From NCBI GenBank assembly GCA_013360915.1, contig JABWAT010000001.1, positions 193,259 through 257,258 on the forward strand: a stretch of 64,000 nucleotides of DNA. The letters run 5' to 3'. The stretch comes from Bacteroidota bacterium (GTDB lineage Bacteria > Bacteroidota > JABWAT01). Below, piece after piece: positions 30,238 to 39,215 of this stretch. The notes beneath the pieces are model-generated. The model made no database searches, was not told where the DNA came from, and worked only from the letters and a program-made list of their open reading frames with translations. The first letter of the stretch is position 1, and every line of letters starts with the position of its first letter. Made by a program: the position numbers and the translations under genes.

Positions 30238-30885
30238 TCACGCCCGGGGAACGTGGTTCCCCAACCGTTTATAAATATCTTCAATTTCACCAACCGCATC
30301 CAGATCGGTCAGTTTACCGGTGAGGGTATAATAGCTGATGAGCGGGGCTGTTTTTTCTTCATACACCTTCAGCCGTTTCCGGATGGTTTCCTCGCGGTCA
30401 TCATCACGGAGGGTCACAAGGGTACCGCATGCGTCACAATTCAAGCCATTCTTTGGCGGATTGGCTTCCAGGTTGTATGAAGCGCCACAGGACGGACACA
30501 CCCGTCTCTGCGTAATGCGGTGGACAATCAGATTTTCGGGTACAATCAGGTTGATAACCGAACTGATGGACTTACCATGAGCAGCCAGCATGTCATCCAG
30601 AGCCTTAGCCTGAGCCTGAGTTCTGGGAAATCCATCCAGAATAAATCCTTCCGGCGCAGACTGATCGGCGATTTTTTCTTCAACCAACCCAATGACCACA
30701 TCATCGGGCACTAATTCGCCCTTATCCATGTAGAATTTGGCTGATTTCCCCAACGGGGTCTGATCGCGGATAGCAGCCCGGAGCAGATCACCGGTGGACA
30801 GGTGGAACCAGTTCCGACGCTCCTGAAGCAGTTTTGCCTGGGTTCCTTTTCCAACACCGGGTGCACCGAAGAGAATGATGATCAT
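30238..30885 (-). CDS. adk: Adenylate kinase
   Basis: Interconverts ATP + AMP with two ADP. The 215-residue protein has the P-loop GAPGVGKGTQAKLL at residues 7-20, DGFPRTQAQAKAL for AMP binding, and a zinc-type LID with four cysteines (CPSCGASYNLEA, then CDACG). It is first in the adk-yceD-rpmF-plsX-fab series and has a good promoter upstream. Confidence 0.98.
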   Translation of the reverse strand: MIIILFGAPGVGKGTQAKLLQERRNWFHLSTGDLLRAAIRDQTPLGKSAKFYMDKGELVPDDVVIGLVEEKIADQSAPEGFILDGFPRTQAQAKALDDMLAAHGKSISSVINLIVPENLIVHRITQRRVCPSCGASYNLEANPPKNGLNCDACGTLVTLRDDDREETIRKRLKVYEEKTAPLISYYTLTGKLTDLDAVGEIEDIYKRLGNHVPRA

Positions 30886-30924
30886 GTCTGATTGGTCGTC
30901 AAAGTCTTAAAAAAAATAGATCGG

Positions 30925-30955
30925 CAATTTATTGACTTTTCTGGTAAATATCAAA
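30925..30955 (-). promoter_or_regulatory. Candidate promoter of the adk-fab series
   Basis: On the minus strand TTTG (30952-30955), 20 bases, then TAAATTG (30925-30931), about 40 bases before adk. The -33 box overlaps the stop codon of the HIT-like gene. Confidence 0.5.
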
Positions 30956-31418
30956 TTCTGCTTAACGATTCAGCCTGAAAGGAGCGGAAGTGATCGCAGA
31001 ATCCTTCTACGCCCAGGATTCCGGAAGGCATATCGGGTTGCCAGGAAAACAAGGCAGGTCCACGAAAATCGGGCGGAACCGACCGGTTCACGGGAATGAG
31101 TTGTGCATTCCAATGGCCGCCTGCCGACGGGAACATGACCCAATCTACCGCATCGGCGCGGGTCAGTTGGGTCAGGGTCTGTGTAAGAGATTCCAATAAC
31201 CGGAAAAGACCAGAACGGGACGTTTCGCTTAACTGACCAAAAACCGGAGTATGGTGCCGGCTGACCACATGAATCCATCCCGGAATGGGACAAGGAATCT
31301 TCTGATGGTGAATTACCACCCAATCGGATGTTTCGAGCAAAATGCCCCCCACCGGCCGATCAAGACCAGCAACCCAGCGGCAGTAATCACAGGAATGGTT
31401 CGTCTCAGTGGCTAACAA
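30951..31418 (-). CDS. HIT-like protein with degenerate catalytic triad
   Basis: The fold pattern of a HIT protein is visible: CDYCRWV near the start (CxxC), GWIHVVSRHH in place of the usual GHxLVxPxxH, a central helix, and GGHWNAQLIPVNR in place of HxHxHxx. Only the first of the three triad histidines remains; Asn and Gln replace the others, so nucleotide hydrolase or transferase chemistry is doubtful. Start: a TTG at 31416-31418 preceded five bases away by AGAAGG overlaps rlmN by 14 bases; an ATG at 31464-31466 (16 residues longer) is the alternative. It sits between rlmN and adk. Confidence 0.6.
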   Translation of the reverse strand: MLATETNHSCDYCRWVAGLDRPVGGILLETSDWVVIHHQKIPCPIPGWIHVVSRHHTPVFGQLSETSRSGLFRLLESLTQTLTQLTRADAVDWVMFPSAGGHWNAQLIPVNRSVPPDFRGPALFSWQPDMPSGILGVEGFCDHFRSFQAESLSRI

Positions 31419-32469
31419 GCTGACCTTCTTTCTGATTCCGGACCGCAAGCTGACCACAGGCCGCATCAATATCCTGTCCTCTGCTCTGCCTGACCACCAC
31501 CGTCACATGACGGTCTACCAGAATACGGATAAATGCGTTCAGCCGGTCCTGACTGACTCTGGCGAACGGTGCTCCTTCAATCGGATTGTACAAAATGATA
31601 TTAACCTTGCTTGGTGCAAGCCGGCAAATGTCGGCAAGACGCTTGGCATCTTCAGGACCATCATTGAAATCCTGAAACATCACATATTCATAGGTCACAC
31701 GCTGGCCGGTTTTACGGCAGTAGTAAACAACCGATTCCAGCAATTCTTCCAAACCGGTCCCCTTGTTAATCGGCATAATAGAATTCCGCTTATCAGGAAA
31801 GACGGCATGAAGTGAAACAGCCAGAAGCGTTTTCGTTTCCAGATCGGCCAGTTCTCTGATTTTATGGGCCACACCTGCAGTTGAAATGGTTATCCGCCTT
31901 CGGGAAATGGCCACACCGGCAGGATCGGCAATCAGATCGATTCCCTTCATTACAGACTGAAGATTCATCATGGGCTCACCCATTCCCATGAATACGATAT
32001 TGGTGATCTGTTGTCCACGTGTGGCCATGGCCCACCGGTTCATCATGAAAACCTGATCGTAAATTTCGCCCGGTGTCAGATTCCGGGTCAGGCCCATGGT
32101 TCCGGTTGCACAGAACCGGCAAGCCAGGGCACAACCTACCTGACTGGACACACAGGCGGTTAACCGCCGGTCATCCGGAATCAGCACCGATTCAATGTCC
32201 TTTCCATCGGCCAGTTTCCATAAGAATTTGGCGGTTCCATCCAGACTCACAGCCTCCCGTACAGACTTCAGGGTGGAGACATGAAACAACGACTCAAATT
32301 TTTGCCGGGATCCAACCGGCAGGTTGGTCATGAGATTAAAATCACTCACGCCGAATTTATACATCCACTGATAGAGCTGACCTGCACGAAATGGCTTCTC
32401 GTCAACAGAACTCATCAACGCTTTTAATTCGGCAAGGTCTTTGCCCTTCAAATCGGTTTTTTCTTGCAT
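31405..32469 (-). CDS. rlmN: Dual-specificity rRNA/tRNA adenine-C2 methyltransferase RlmN
   Basis: A radical-SAM enzyme that methylates A2503 of 23S rRNA and A37 of some tRNAs. The 354-residue protein has the CxxxCxxC cluster in CALACRFCATGTMGL, FMGMGEPMMNLQSV, and a C-terminal cysteine in DAACGQ that forms the methyl-carrying intermediate. The ATG at 32467-32469 was preferred over one five codons upstream because that upstream stretch is a perfect -7-like promoter box. The predicted mRNA would then be leaderless. Confidence 0.95.
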   Translation of the reverse strand: MQEKTDLKGKDLAELKALMSSVDEKPFRAGQLYQWMYKFGVSDFNLMTNLPVGSRQKFESLFHVSTLKSVREAVSLDGTAKFLWKLADGKDIESVLIPDDRRLTACVSSQVGCALACRFCATGTMGLTRNLTPGEIYDQVFMMNRWAMATRGQQITNIVFMGMGEPMMNLQSVMKGIDLIADPAGVAISRRRITISTAGVAHKIRELADLETKTLLAVSLHAVFPDKRNSIMPINKGTGLEELLESVVYYCRKTGQRVTYEYVMFQDFNDGPEDAKRLADICRLAPSKVNIILYNPIEGAPFARVSQDRLNAFIRILVDRHVTVVVRQSRGQDIDAACGQLAVRNQKEGQLVSH

Positions 32470-32473
32470 CGTG

Positions 32474-32481
32474 CAAAAATA
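32474..32481 (-). promoter_or_regulatory. Candidate rlmN -7 box, four bases before the ATG
   Basis: Minus-strand TATTTTTG fits TAnnTTTG fully. A TATG 19 bases further upstream (plus 32501-32504) is a weak -33 box. Transcription would begin at or next to the start codon. Confidence 0.4.
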
Positions 32482-32554
32482 CACCAGCCCGGGTGGGGTT
32501 CATAACCGGACTCTTTTACCGGATAATATTCTCCGATTATCTGATTCAGAAATA

Positions 32555-32586
32555 TTTTCTTTCGCGAAACGAGCGTTGTACTTTAA
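32555..32586 (+). promoter_or_regulatory. Candidate promoter with an embedded palindrome (choice-of-anchor B gene)
   Basis: TTTT (32555-32558), 20 bases, TACTTTAA (32579-32586). The spacer carries the perfect 10-base palindrome TTTCGCGAAA (32560-32569), a plausible operator for a dimeric repressor. The region also lies in the divergent gap with rlmN. Confidence 0.4.
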
Positions 32587-32622
32587 TTGTTTAGTCCAGA
32601 AAGATAACCAATTCAGAATCGC

Positions 32623-35073
32623 ATGAAACCAACTTTTTTAGTCGTTTTACTCAGCCTCATCGTTTTTCAGGATGGTCTGCTGGCCCAACCTGCCGTTAAC
32701 CGCAATACCACCCTGCTCGGTACCCTGAATCCACGCCCGGGCGCTTATTCCAACATCTGGGGATATGCCAGAGACGGTCACGAATATGCCCTGATCGGAG
32801 CCTATGAGGGGCTCTCTATTATTGAGGTAACCAACCCTGCCAGTCCTAAAGAAGTGGCTTTTATTCCCGGGCCACCTTCCATCTGGCGCGAGCTCAGAGT
32901 CCGCGGAGATTATGCCTATGTGGTCACTGAAGGGTCGGCTCCTGCCAACCTGCAGGGCATGCATATTATCGATCTGTCTGAGTTACCCGATACCGCCATT
33001 CTGGTGAAACGATTTACCACCGGACTGAAAAACGGCACTGTTCATACCATATCCATGGAAAACCAGTTTTTATATCTGAACGGAGCCAGACATCCTTCCC
33101 TTCCCAATTATGTCAACATGATTCTGGATGTTACCGACCCGGTGAATCCTGTGGAAGCTGGCCGCTTCGAAAACAATTACTGGCACGATTCACAGGCCCT
33201 TCGTGACACGATTTATGCAGCTGCCATCTATGGAGAAGGCATCCAGATTTTCGATGCCACCGATAAGGCCAATCTGAAACTGATCTCCCAAACAAATTAT
33301 CCTGAAAACTTTACTCATAACATCTGGCCCACACAGGATGGCAAATTCATTGCACAGACCGATGAAGAACCCAACATGCCCCTGAATTTCTGGGATGTCA
33401 GCGATCACTCCAACCCCAGATTGGTTGCCGAGTATTTTGCTGGTCTGAACTCCATGGCTCATAACGCCCATATCAACGGAAGCCTGAATCATGTTGCGTA
33501 TTATGAAGATGGATACCGGCTTTTTGACCTGCGGAACCGGAAAGCACCCGTCGAAGTGGCCAACTATGATACGGATGGACAGTCAGGACGAAATGGTTCA
33601 TTCACCAATGTATGGGGAGTGTATCCCTATCTTCCTTCAGGGAATATCCTTTTGGCGGATATTGAAGACGGACTGATCATTATTTCTGCAACTCCCCCCG
33701 AGCCAGGATATGTCACCGGTACCCTTACCGATCAGTTTGGAGCACCGGCCGTCGGGGTGAAGGTTCATGCCACCTGGACGGACCCCTCTCAAAGCCGCAT
33801 GATTTTGTACTCCGATGATGAAGGGCAGTTTTCCTATGGCTCCCTGCCGGGAACCCTGGATCTGGTTTTTTCAGCTGAAGGTTATGAGACTGCCACCGTT
33901 ACCAATATTGAAGTGGTTCCCGGAGCCACCAAGCCCCTGGATGTTCAGCTAAGAAAATTGTTTCAGGCCACCACAACCCTTTCAGTGGTTGACTCAGATG
34001 AAAATCCGGCCGAGAACGCATTGACAACCGTTTCCAACACCGATAAAAAGTTTGAACTTTTCACCAGTGATCAGGGAAAGGCCGGACTTGAACTACCCGA
34101 GGGAACATGGACGGTTCTGGTGTTCTACCCCGGTCATCTGACCTACTCTGATCAGCTTGAGGTGAAATCTTTCAGCCCGATCAACAAAGATTATGTTCTG
34201 ATCCCGGGGCTCAGCTGGACTTTCTCGGAACCAAGTGGTTTTTCAAATGGTGAATGGTCGGTCAAAGACCTGTCGGATAAATCTGCTTTCTCCTGGAAAT
34301 TGGATAATACCCGTCTGTTTTCATCGGCCGGTAACCTGCCCACTCACGATCACACAGGCGACTATGACAGCAAAGCCCTCATTTCAAAGGCAAGAAGGCC
34401 TTCCAGTCCGGCCGGAGCCAGAGGTGTTTCCACCCTGACTTCCCCCACATTGAATGCTTCTTTTCTGACGAATCCGGCCATCCGCTATTCCAGAATATAC
34501 CGGCCTCCCGTCAACCTGGGTGCTATAAATGATACCTTTCATGTTGAGATCAGTGGTGACAACGGTTCCAGCTGGATCCGTGTAAAAACCCTCACGACTC
34601 CGGATGAGGACTGGGTTTCCGATGTAATTGATCTGACCACTCATTTCACCACATTTTCCCAGGTTAAAATCAGGTTCCAGAATATTGAAGGGGTTGACCA
34701 GATCACCTCACCTTCTGTCAGACCCATCACTTATGCGGCTGTGGATGACATTCAGGTGGCAGAAGGTTCTATCTGGCTGAGCGACAATGAGCCTCAGACC
34801 CATTCCATGAAGGAGTTCCGGGTTCTCTCTGCCTGGCCGAACCCATTTAACCCAGCTACCACTGTTTCCTGGTACCAGCCCGTTTCTTCCGAAGTCACAG
34901 TTGAAATTTTCAATCTGGCCGGCCAAAAGGTCCGGGTTGATCAGCCTGGTTCCTTCGGTCCCGGTTCTCACTCTTGGTCTGTACGGATGAATGAAATGGC
35001 ATCGGGCATTTATATGATCCGGTTACTGGCAGCGGGTTATTCAGATACCAGGAAAGTCATTTTAATCAGGTAA
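32623..35073 (+). CDS. Secreted choice-of-anchor B family protein with T9SS sorting domain
   Basis: An 816-residue exported protein. A signal peptide ends near GLLAQ (residue 22). Residues about 27-360 carry LVIVD-like propeller repeats of the choice-of-anchor B type (GLSIIEVTNPASPKEVAFI, NMILDVTDPVNPVEAGRF). Residues about 360-440 form a carboxypeptidase-regulatory-like beta sandwich (GYVTGTLTDQFGAPAVGVKV), followed by a second Ig-like stretch and a jelly-roll-like region. The last 80 residues form a type-A T9SS sorting domain (AWPNPFNPATTVSWYQP to the end). It should be exported by Sec, moved across the outer membrane by T9SS, and anchored or released. Enzyme activity is not evident. Confidence 0.85.
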   Translation: MKPTFLVVLLSLIVFQDGLLAQPAVNRNTTLLGTLNPRPGAYSNIWGYARDGHEYALIGAYEGLSIIEVTNPASPKEVAFIPGPPSIWRELRVRGDYAYVVTEGSAPANLQGMHIIDLSELPDTAILVKRFTTGLKNGTVHTISMENQFLYLNGARHPSLPNYVNMILDVTDPVNPVEAGRFENNYWHDSQALRDTIYAAAIYGEGIQIFDATDKANLKLISQTNYPENFTHNIWPTQDGKFIAQTDEEPNMPLNFWDVSDHSNPRLVAEYFAGLNSMAHNAHINGSLNHVAYYEDGYRLFDLRNRKAPVEVANYDTDGQSGRNGSFTNVWGVYPYLPSGNILLADIEDGLIIISATPPEPGYVTGTLTDQFGAPAVGVKVHATWTDPSQSRMILYSDDEGQFSYGSLPGTLDLVFSAEGYETATVTNIEVVPGATKPLDVQLRKLFQATTTLSVVDSDENPAENALTTVSNTDKKFELFTSDQGKAGLELPEGTWTVLVFYPGHLTYSDQLEVKSFSPINKDYVLIPGLSWTFSEPSGFSNGEWSVKDLSDKSAFSWKLDNTRLFSSAGNLPTHDHTGDYDSKALISKARRPSSPAGARGVSTLTSPTLNASFLTNPAIRYSRIYRPPVNLGAINDTFHVEISGDNGSSWIRVKTLTTPDEDWVSDVIDLTTHFTTFSQVKIRFQNIEGVDQITSPSVRPITYAAVDDIQVAEGSIWLSDNEPQTHSMKEFRVLSAWPNPFNPATTVSWYQPVSSEVTVEIFNLAGQKVRVDQPGSFGPGSHSWSVRMNEMASGIYMIRLLAAGYSDTRKVILIR

Positions 35074-35109
35074 GTGGATTTCTTTCGGGAAACCCATCAT
35101 CTTTTAAGC

Positions 35110-36564
35110 ATGAATCGTTTTCTGTTTAACCTGATTTCTTCGGGGGCCCTGCTGTTGGCAGGCTGCTCTGAGACCGATCACTCCTCTGCTGACGGAGTGG
35201 ATTACCGGACGGAGATTCAGCCAGTTTTTAACCGGTCCTGTGCCCTTAGCGGCTGCCATGCTGATGACGCAACTTCACTCGGGAAAGTTTTTCATGGGGA
35301 TTCCACTTTGCGTCTGACCTCCTGGGAGGAAGTGGGCCATGGAACGGGATCACGTGGGAGTGTGGTCGTCCCGTTCCAGCCGGTTTTCAGTTCACTCTTT
35401 CAGCACATCAATGGATCGGTCTCAGCCGGTCCGGTTGCGACCCCGCGGATGCCATTGAATATGGCCCCCCTTCCTGACCGTGAAATTGCGTTGATTTCAC
35501 AATGGATCCTGGAAGGAGCCAGAGAAAAACCGGATGCACAACCGATGTACTCGGCTTCCGGATCGGGGTTTTTTCTGATTACCAACCAGGGTGAGGATTT
35601 ACTGACCCGGCTGACAGGTAATTCAGCTTATCTGTCAAGGATCATCCCGCTTTATTCACCAGTCTGGCCTGTGCCTGCGGGTGCACCTCAGGCACCGCAT
35701 TACCTGGCCCTCGATCAGGAAAGACAATTGGCTTACCTTTCGCTTTATTCGGCCGGAAAAGTGATTCGTGTGGATCTGGCTTCCAGACAAATAACCGGAT
35801 CCATTCACGTTGGCGGAAACCCAGCCCATGTGGAGTTGCTATCCGGTGGCAATGAATTGCTTGTGACAAACTTCAGTTCACAGAACCGGATTCACCGGAT
35901 TGATACACGAACCATGACGCTCATCAGGGATTATACCGGATTGGCATCGAATCCGCATGCACTGGTGGTTCTTCCCGGCGATTCGGTTGTGTTTACCGGT
36001 GGTCAGACCACTGATCTGCTTTACCGGATTTCGCTCAGGACAGGAAACATCACCTCCTTCCCTGTCTCCCGCAACGTTCCTCCCACAGGGTCGGTCAGTC
36101 AGCAGTATGGTATTTACCAGATCCGTTTTCAGAAATCGGATGGCCGCTTGTATATCACCTGTAAAACATCGGGAGAAGTCAGGGTAGCCGATCCGACCAC
36201 AGGTGACATCACCGATTCTGTCCAGGTGGGTAAGAATCCGTTACTGGCCGAATTCCGGCCTGGAACCAATGAACTTTGGGTAGCCAATCAGGGCAACCGG
36301 TCGGTATCCATCATCAACACTGTCACCAGACAGGTAACCACCCTGGGCGATCTTCCTGCTCAACCACATGGCATTGCCTTTTCCTCAGATGGCCGGCGTG
36401 CCGGACTGACCTGCGAAAATCAGACAGGCGATCTGAGCGAACACCATCCGACCACCCGAGGTGGGCCACCGGGTTATTTTGTTCTCTTTGATGCGGCTAC
36501 ACGGACCCAACTGGCAAGCCGCCCCGTAGGAAGCTTTGCGGCCGGAATCGCATGGATGCCCTGA
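35110..36564 (+). CDS. Beta-propeller lipoprotein with a cytochrome-c-like N-terminal region
   Basis: The lipobox LLLAGC places lipidation on Cys19. Residues about 30-130 resemble cytochrome-c-like domains of surface proteins (YRTEIQPVFNRSCALSGCHA), but the heme site would be the wider CxxxxCH rather than CxxCH. Residues about 180-480 carry YVTN-type propeller repeats (GKVIRVDLASRQITGSIHVG, GSVRVADPTTGDITDSVQVG-like segments). The ATG at 35110 was chosen because the lipoprotein signal begins there; a GTG right after the previous stop (35074) would add 12 residues. It lies between two T9SS-cargo genes and overlaps the next by 13 bases. No partner protein is evident. Confidence 0.72.
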   Translation: MNRFLFNLISSGALLLAGCSETDHSSADGVDYRTEIQPVFNRSCALSGCHADDATSLGKVFHGDSTLRLTSWEEVGHGTGSRGSVVVPFQPVFSSLFQHINGSVSAGPVATPRMPLNMAPLPDREIALISQWILEGAREKPDAQPMYSASGSGFFLITNQGEDLLTRLTGNSAYLSRIIPLYSPVWPVPAGAPQAPHYLALDQERQLAYLSLYSAGKVIRVDLASRQITGSIHVGGNPAHVELLSGGNELLVTNFSSQNRIHRIDTRTMTLIRDYTGLASNPHALVVLPGDSVVFTGGQTTDLLYRISLRTGNITSFPVSRNVPPTGSVSQQYGIYQIRFQKSDGRLYITCKTSGEVRVADPTTGDITDSVQVGKNPLLAEFRPGTNELWVANQGNRSVSIINTVTRQVTTLGDLPAQPHGIAFSSDGRRAGLTCENQTGDLSEHHPTTRGGPPGYFVLFDAATRTQLASRPVGSFAAGIAWMP

Positions 36565-38552
36565 AAACCAGCCTTTTGCTGGTTTTTCTGTTTGTTCACG
36601 GCATCGCTATTTCACAAACGATGCGACCAGTCTTGTCTCCATGGATCTTCATCAACGGAAAGGACACCCTTTCCTTTCCGGAAACTGGTGGATTAAACAG
36701 CCCCAGATTTCAGTTTGCCGACCTGAATTCCGACGGAACCGATGATCTGTTTATCCTGGATAATCAATCCGAACAACTCCTTTTTCTGTCTGATTCATCG
36801 GGTCAGCTGACCTTTAAACCCGGACACCCTTCATTCCCGATCATCAACTGGTTTTTATTCGCCGATCTTGATGGAGATACCCAACCGGACCTGATCACTC
36901 AAAATAACGCTGGTGATTGTGTGTGGTTCCCGTTCTTCACCTCCGGAAATCCGGATGAAGTCAGATTGCTGCCTGGTGAAAATGGCACCACCATCCGCAC
37001 CGATCCGCTGAGTCAGCCTCATCTGGCCGATGTTGATCTGGATGGTGACCTGGATTTTTTTGGTGGATTGCCTGAAGGATCCATTCTGCATTGGGAAAAC
37101 ACCGGATCCAAAACCGAGCCCATATTTACCTTCCGCACGTTGCAGTTTGGCGGAATTCTCGTTTTGCAGGATACTGTGATTGTCCGTCCGGACCGGATGG
37201 GAAAACCAGCCAATCCGCAACACGGTGCCAGTGCGGTTTACCTGTTTGACTATGAAAACGACGGTTTGACCGATGTATTTTTTGGTGATTTTCTGTCATC
37301 GGGCATTTACCGGTTCAAGAACACAGGTTCCCTTACGCAACCGGTCTTCTCCTACCAGTCCGATGCCTTTCCTGTCTGGGATCCCATCGAAACTCCCGGT
37401 TACAATCAGGTACAGTTTGCCGGTCCCGATTCGTTGCCCGATCTGTTTGTTGGCGTTAACATCAGCACGGCTTCACGTGACAATTTTCTCCACTACCGGA
37501 ACTACGGCACCCGCACCGAGCCTGACTATTTTCTGGAAACAAAAAATTATCTGGATTCTCCTGATTGGGGCCGTCATTCGAGAATCAGCCTGGCTGATAT
37601 CAATCTGGATGGCCTACCCGACCTGATCGTCGGCAGCCAGTCCGGCCAGATTAATCTTCTGACAGCAAAAACAGGCGATCGCTATGACCTTTCAGCAGGT
37701 CCGTTGGTCACCGGAACGGGGTTGTTTGAAACCTCCCCGGTGGTGGCTGACCTGAATGGTGATGGATTGCCCGATCTGATTTCAGGGACCCTGAATCAGG
37801 GATTGGTGGCATGGGAAAACACAGGGTCGGCTGGTCAGCCGCTCTTCCTCAATCAGCGGTCCTGGCTGACGGGACTCGGCACCGGGAATGTGGCCCATCC
37901 TTCGTTTACCGATTGGGATTCTGATGGAGATGCCGATCTGGTGGTGGGCAATGCCAGCGGGGACATTCACTTTTACGAAAATCAGGGTTCTTCCACTCAG
38001 CCGTCCTTCATCCGGCTGATAAACTGGTCCTTTTCCATCGGTGAGGGCCCTGTTTCACCCCATTTTGCAGATTGGGACAGAAATGGTTTTCCCGACTTGC
38101 TGGTCGGAACTTCATCCGGTGAGCTGAAAATCTATTTCGGTGCTTCAGGAAAATCCCCCGTTTACCAACCCATTCCTGATCTGGAATACAACACCGGGGT
38201 CAGACGTCTGGCACCCGGAGGCCTGGTCTTGCAGGAGAACAGGTCTTTACTGGTGGCGGGCACCGAACGAGGCGGACTGATGGTTTTACAGGCATTCCCC
38301 CCTGAACCTCCACAGGATCTCTCATCCGCACGGGTATATCCGAATCCGGGAACGAGCCATTTCACTGTGCAAACTGCGCGTTCTATGGATGAAATCAGCA
38401 TCTATAACCTTCTCGGTCAGAGAACCGACCGGTTTCAGGCTTCGGGAACCACTTTTTCATTCCGGTTTGACCACAGGGCTGCCGGACTTTATTTTGCCCG
38501 GATCCGGATGGGAGATCAGGTGATTTCCTGCCGGTTTTTAGTGATCAGATAA
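36552..38552 (+). CDS. Secreted FG-GAP repeat protein with T9SS sorting domain
   Basis: A 666-residue exported protein. A signal peptide is followed by several FG-GAP/VCBS calcium-loop repeats: ADLNSDGTDDLFILDN, ADLDGDTQPDLITQN, ADVDLDGDLDFFGG, ADINLDGLPDLIVGSQSG, ADLNGDGLPDLISG, and TDWDSDGDADLVVGNASG. The last 75 residues form a type-A T9SS sorting domain (ARVYPNPGTSHFTVQTARSM onward, ending in CRFLVIR). Such propellers often bind ligands on the cell surface; the target is unknown. It overlaps the preceding lipoprotein gene by 13 bases, suggesting one operon with it. Confidence 0.82.
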   Translation: MDALKTSLLLVFLFVHGIAISQTMRPVLSPWIFINGKDTLSFPETGGLNSPRFQFADLNSDGTDDLFILDNQSEQLLFLSDSSGQLTFKPGHPSFPIINWFLFADLDGDTQPDLITQNNAGDCVWFPFFTSGNPDEVRLLPGENGTTIRTDPLSQPHLADVDLDGDLDFFGGLPEGSILHWENTGSKTEPIFTFRTLQFGGILVLQDTVIVRPDRMGKPANPQHGASAVYLFDYENDGLTDVFFGDFLSSGIYRFKNTGSLTQPVFSYQSDAFPVWDPIETPGYNQVQFAGPDSLPDLFVGVNISTASRDNFLHYRNYGTRTEPDYFLETKNYLDSPDWGRHSRISLADINLDGLPDLIVGSQSGQINLLTAKTGDRYDLSAGPLVTGTGLFETSPVVADLNGDGLPDLISGTLNQGLVAWENTGSAGQPLFLNQRSWLTGLGTGNVAHPSFTDWDSDGDADLVVGNASGDIHFYENQGSSTQPSFIRLINWSFSIGEGPVSPHFADWDRNGFPDLLVGTSSGELKIYFGASGKSPVYQPIPDLEYNTGVRRLAPGGLVLQENRSLLVAGTERGGLMVLQAFPPEPPQDLSSARVYPNPGTSHFTVQTARSMDEISIYNLLGQRTDRFQASGTTFSFRFDHRAAGLYFARIRMGDQVISCRFLVIR

Positions 38553-38560
38553 GGAAAGAT

Positions 38561-39211
38561 ATGCCAGCCACAGAGTTTCCGGTTTTAACATTTCAGGAAT
38601 GCAGGGTGTTGGGGTCATTGGTTGAAAAATCCTTTGCCACACCCGAGTACTACCCGATGACGGTTCATGCACTGGTCAACGCCTGCAATCAGAAATCGAA
38701 CCGTGAACCCACCGTCAACCTCACCGAAACGGATGTCAATTCAATTCTGGTCAGTCTGAATGATAAACGTCTGGCAGCACCGGTTCTGTCCACAGGAAGC
38801 CGCGTGTTCCGTTACCGGCATTTGTGTAATGAACGGTGGGCGCTACCTCCGGAAGACCTTGTTATCCTCATGCTGCTGGTTCTAAGGGGACCGCAGACAC
38901 CCGGTGAATTGAACAGCCGGTCGGGCAGTATGAAAGAAATCGGGCAACTGGACCGTGTACTGACCGGACTCAGGGACCTTTCTGAAGGGGAACATCCCAT
39001 GGTGGTTCAGCTTCCGAAACTGGTGGGTCAGAAGGAAGCCCGGTGGATGCATCTGCTGATGGGGGCAGAGGCGGCCAGTTCTATGGCAGAACCCGGGTCT
39101 GTGGTGGCGGCGGACCGGGTAGTGGAGCTGGAAAAACAGGTGACCGACCTGCGTGCAGAACTGGATGCCCTGAAAGCTGAGTTTCAGTCATTCAGGGCCA
39201 GTTTCGAATAA
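38561..39211 (+). CDS. yceH: YceH family protein (DUF480)
   Basis: A 216-residue protein of two winged-helix-like domains. The first has the family signature CRVLGSLVEKSFATPEYYPM plus NACNQKSNREPTVNLTE; the second has LRGPQTPGELNSRSGSM. The C terminus forms a short coiled coil (residues about 185-215). Homologues have no agreed function but are probably DNA-binding. It follows the FG-GAP protein by eight bases. Confidence 0.9.
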   Translation: MPATEFPVLTFQECRVLGSLVEKSFATPEYYPMTVHALVNACNQKSNREPTVNLTETDVNSILVSLNDKRLAAPVLSTGSRVFRYRHLCNERWALPPEDLVILMLLVLRGPQTPGELNSRSGSMKEIGQLDRVLTGLRDLSEGEHPMVVQLPKLVGQKEARWMHLLMGAEAASSMAEPGSVVAADRVVELEKQVTDLRAELDALKAEFQSFRASFE

Positions 39212-39215
39212 CCGT

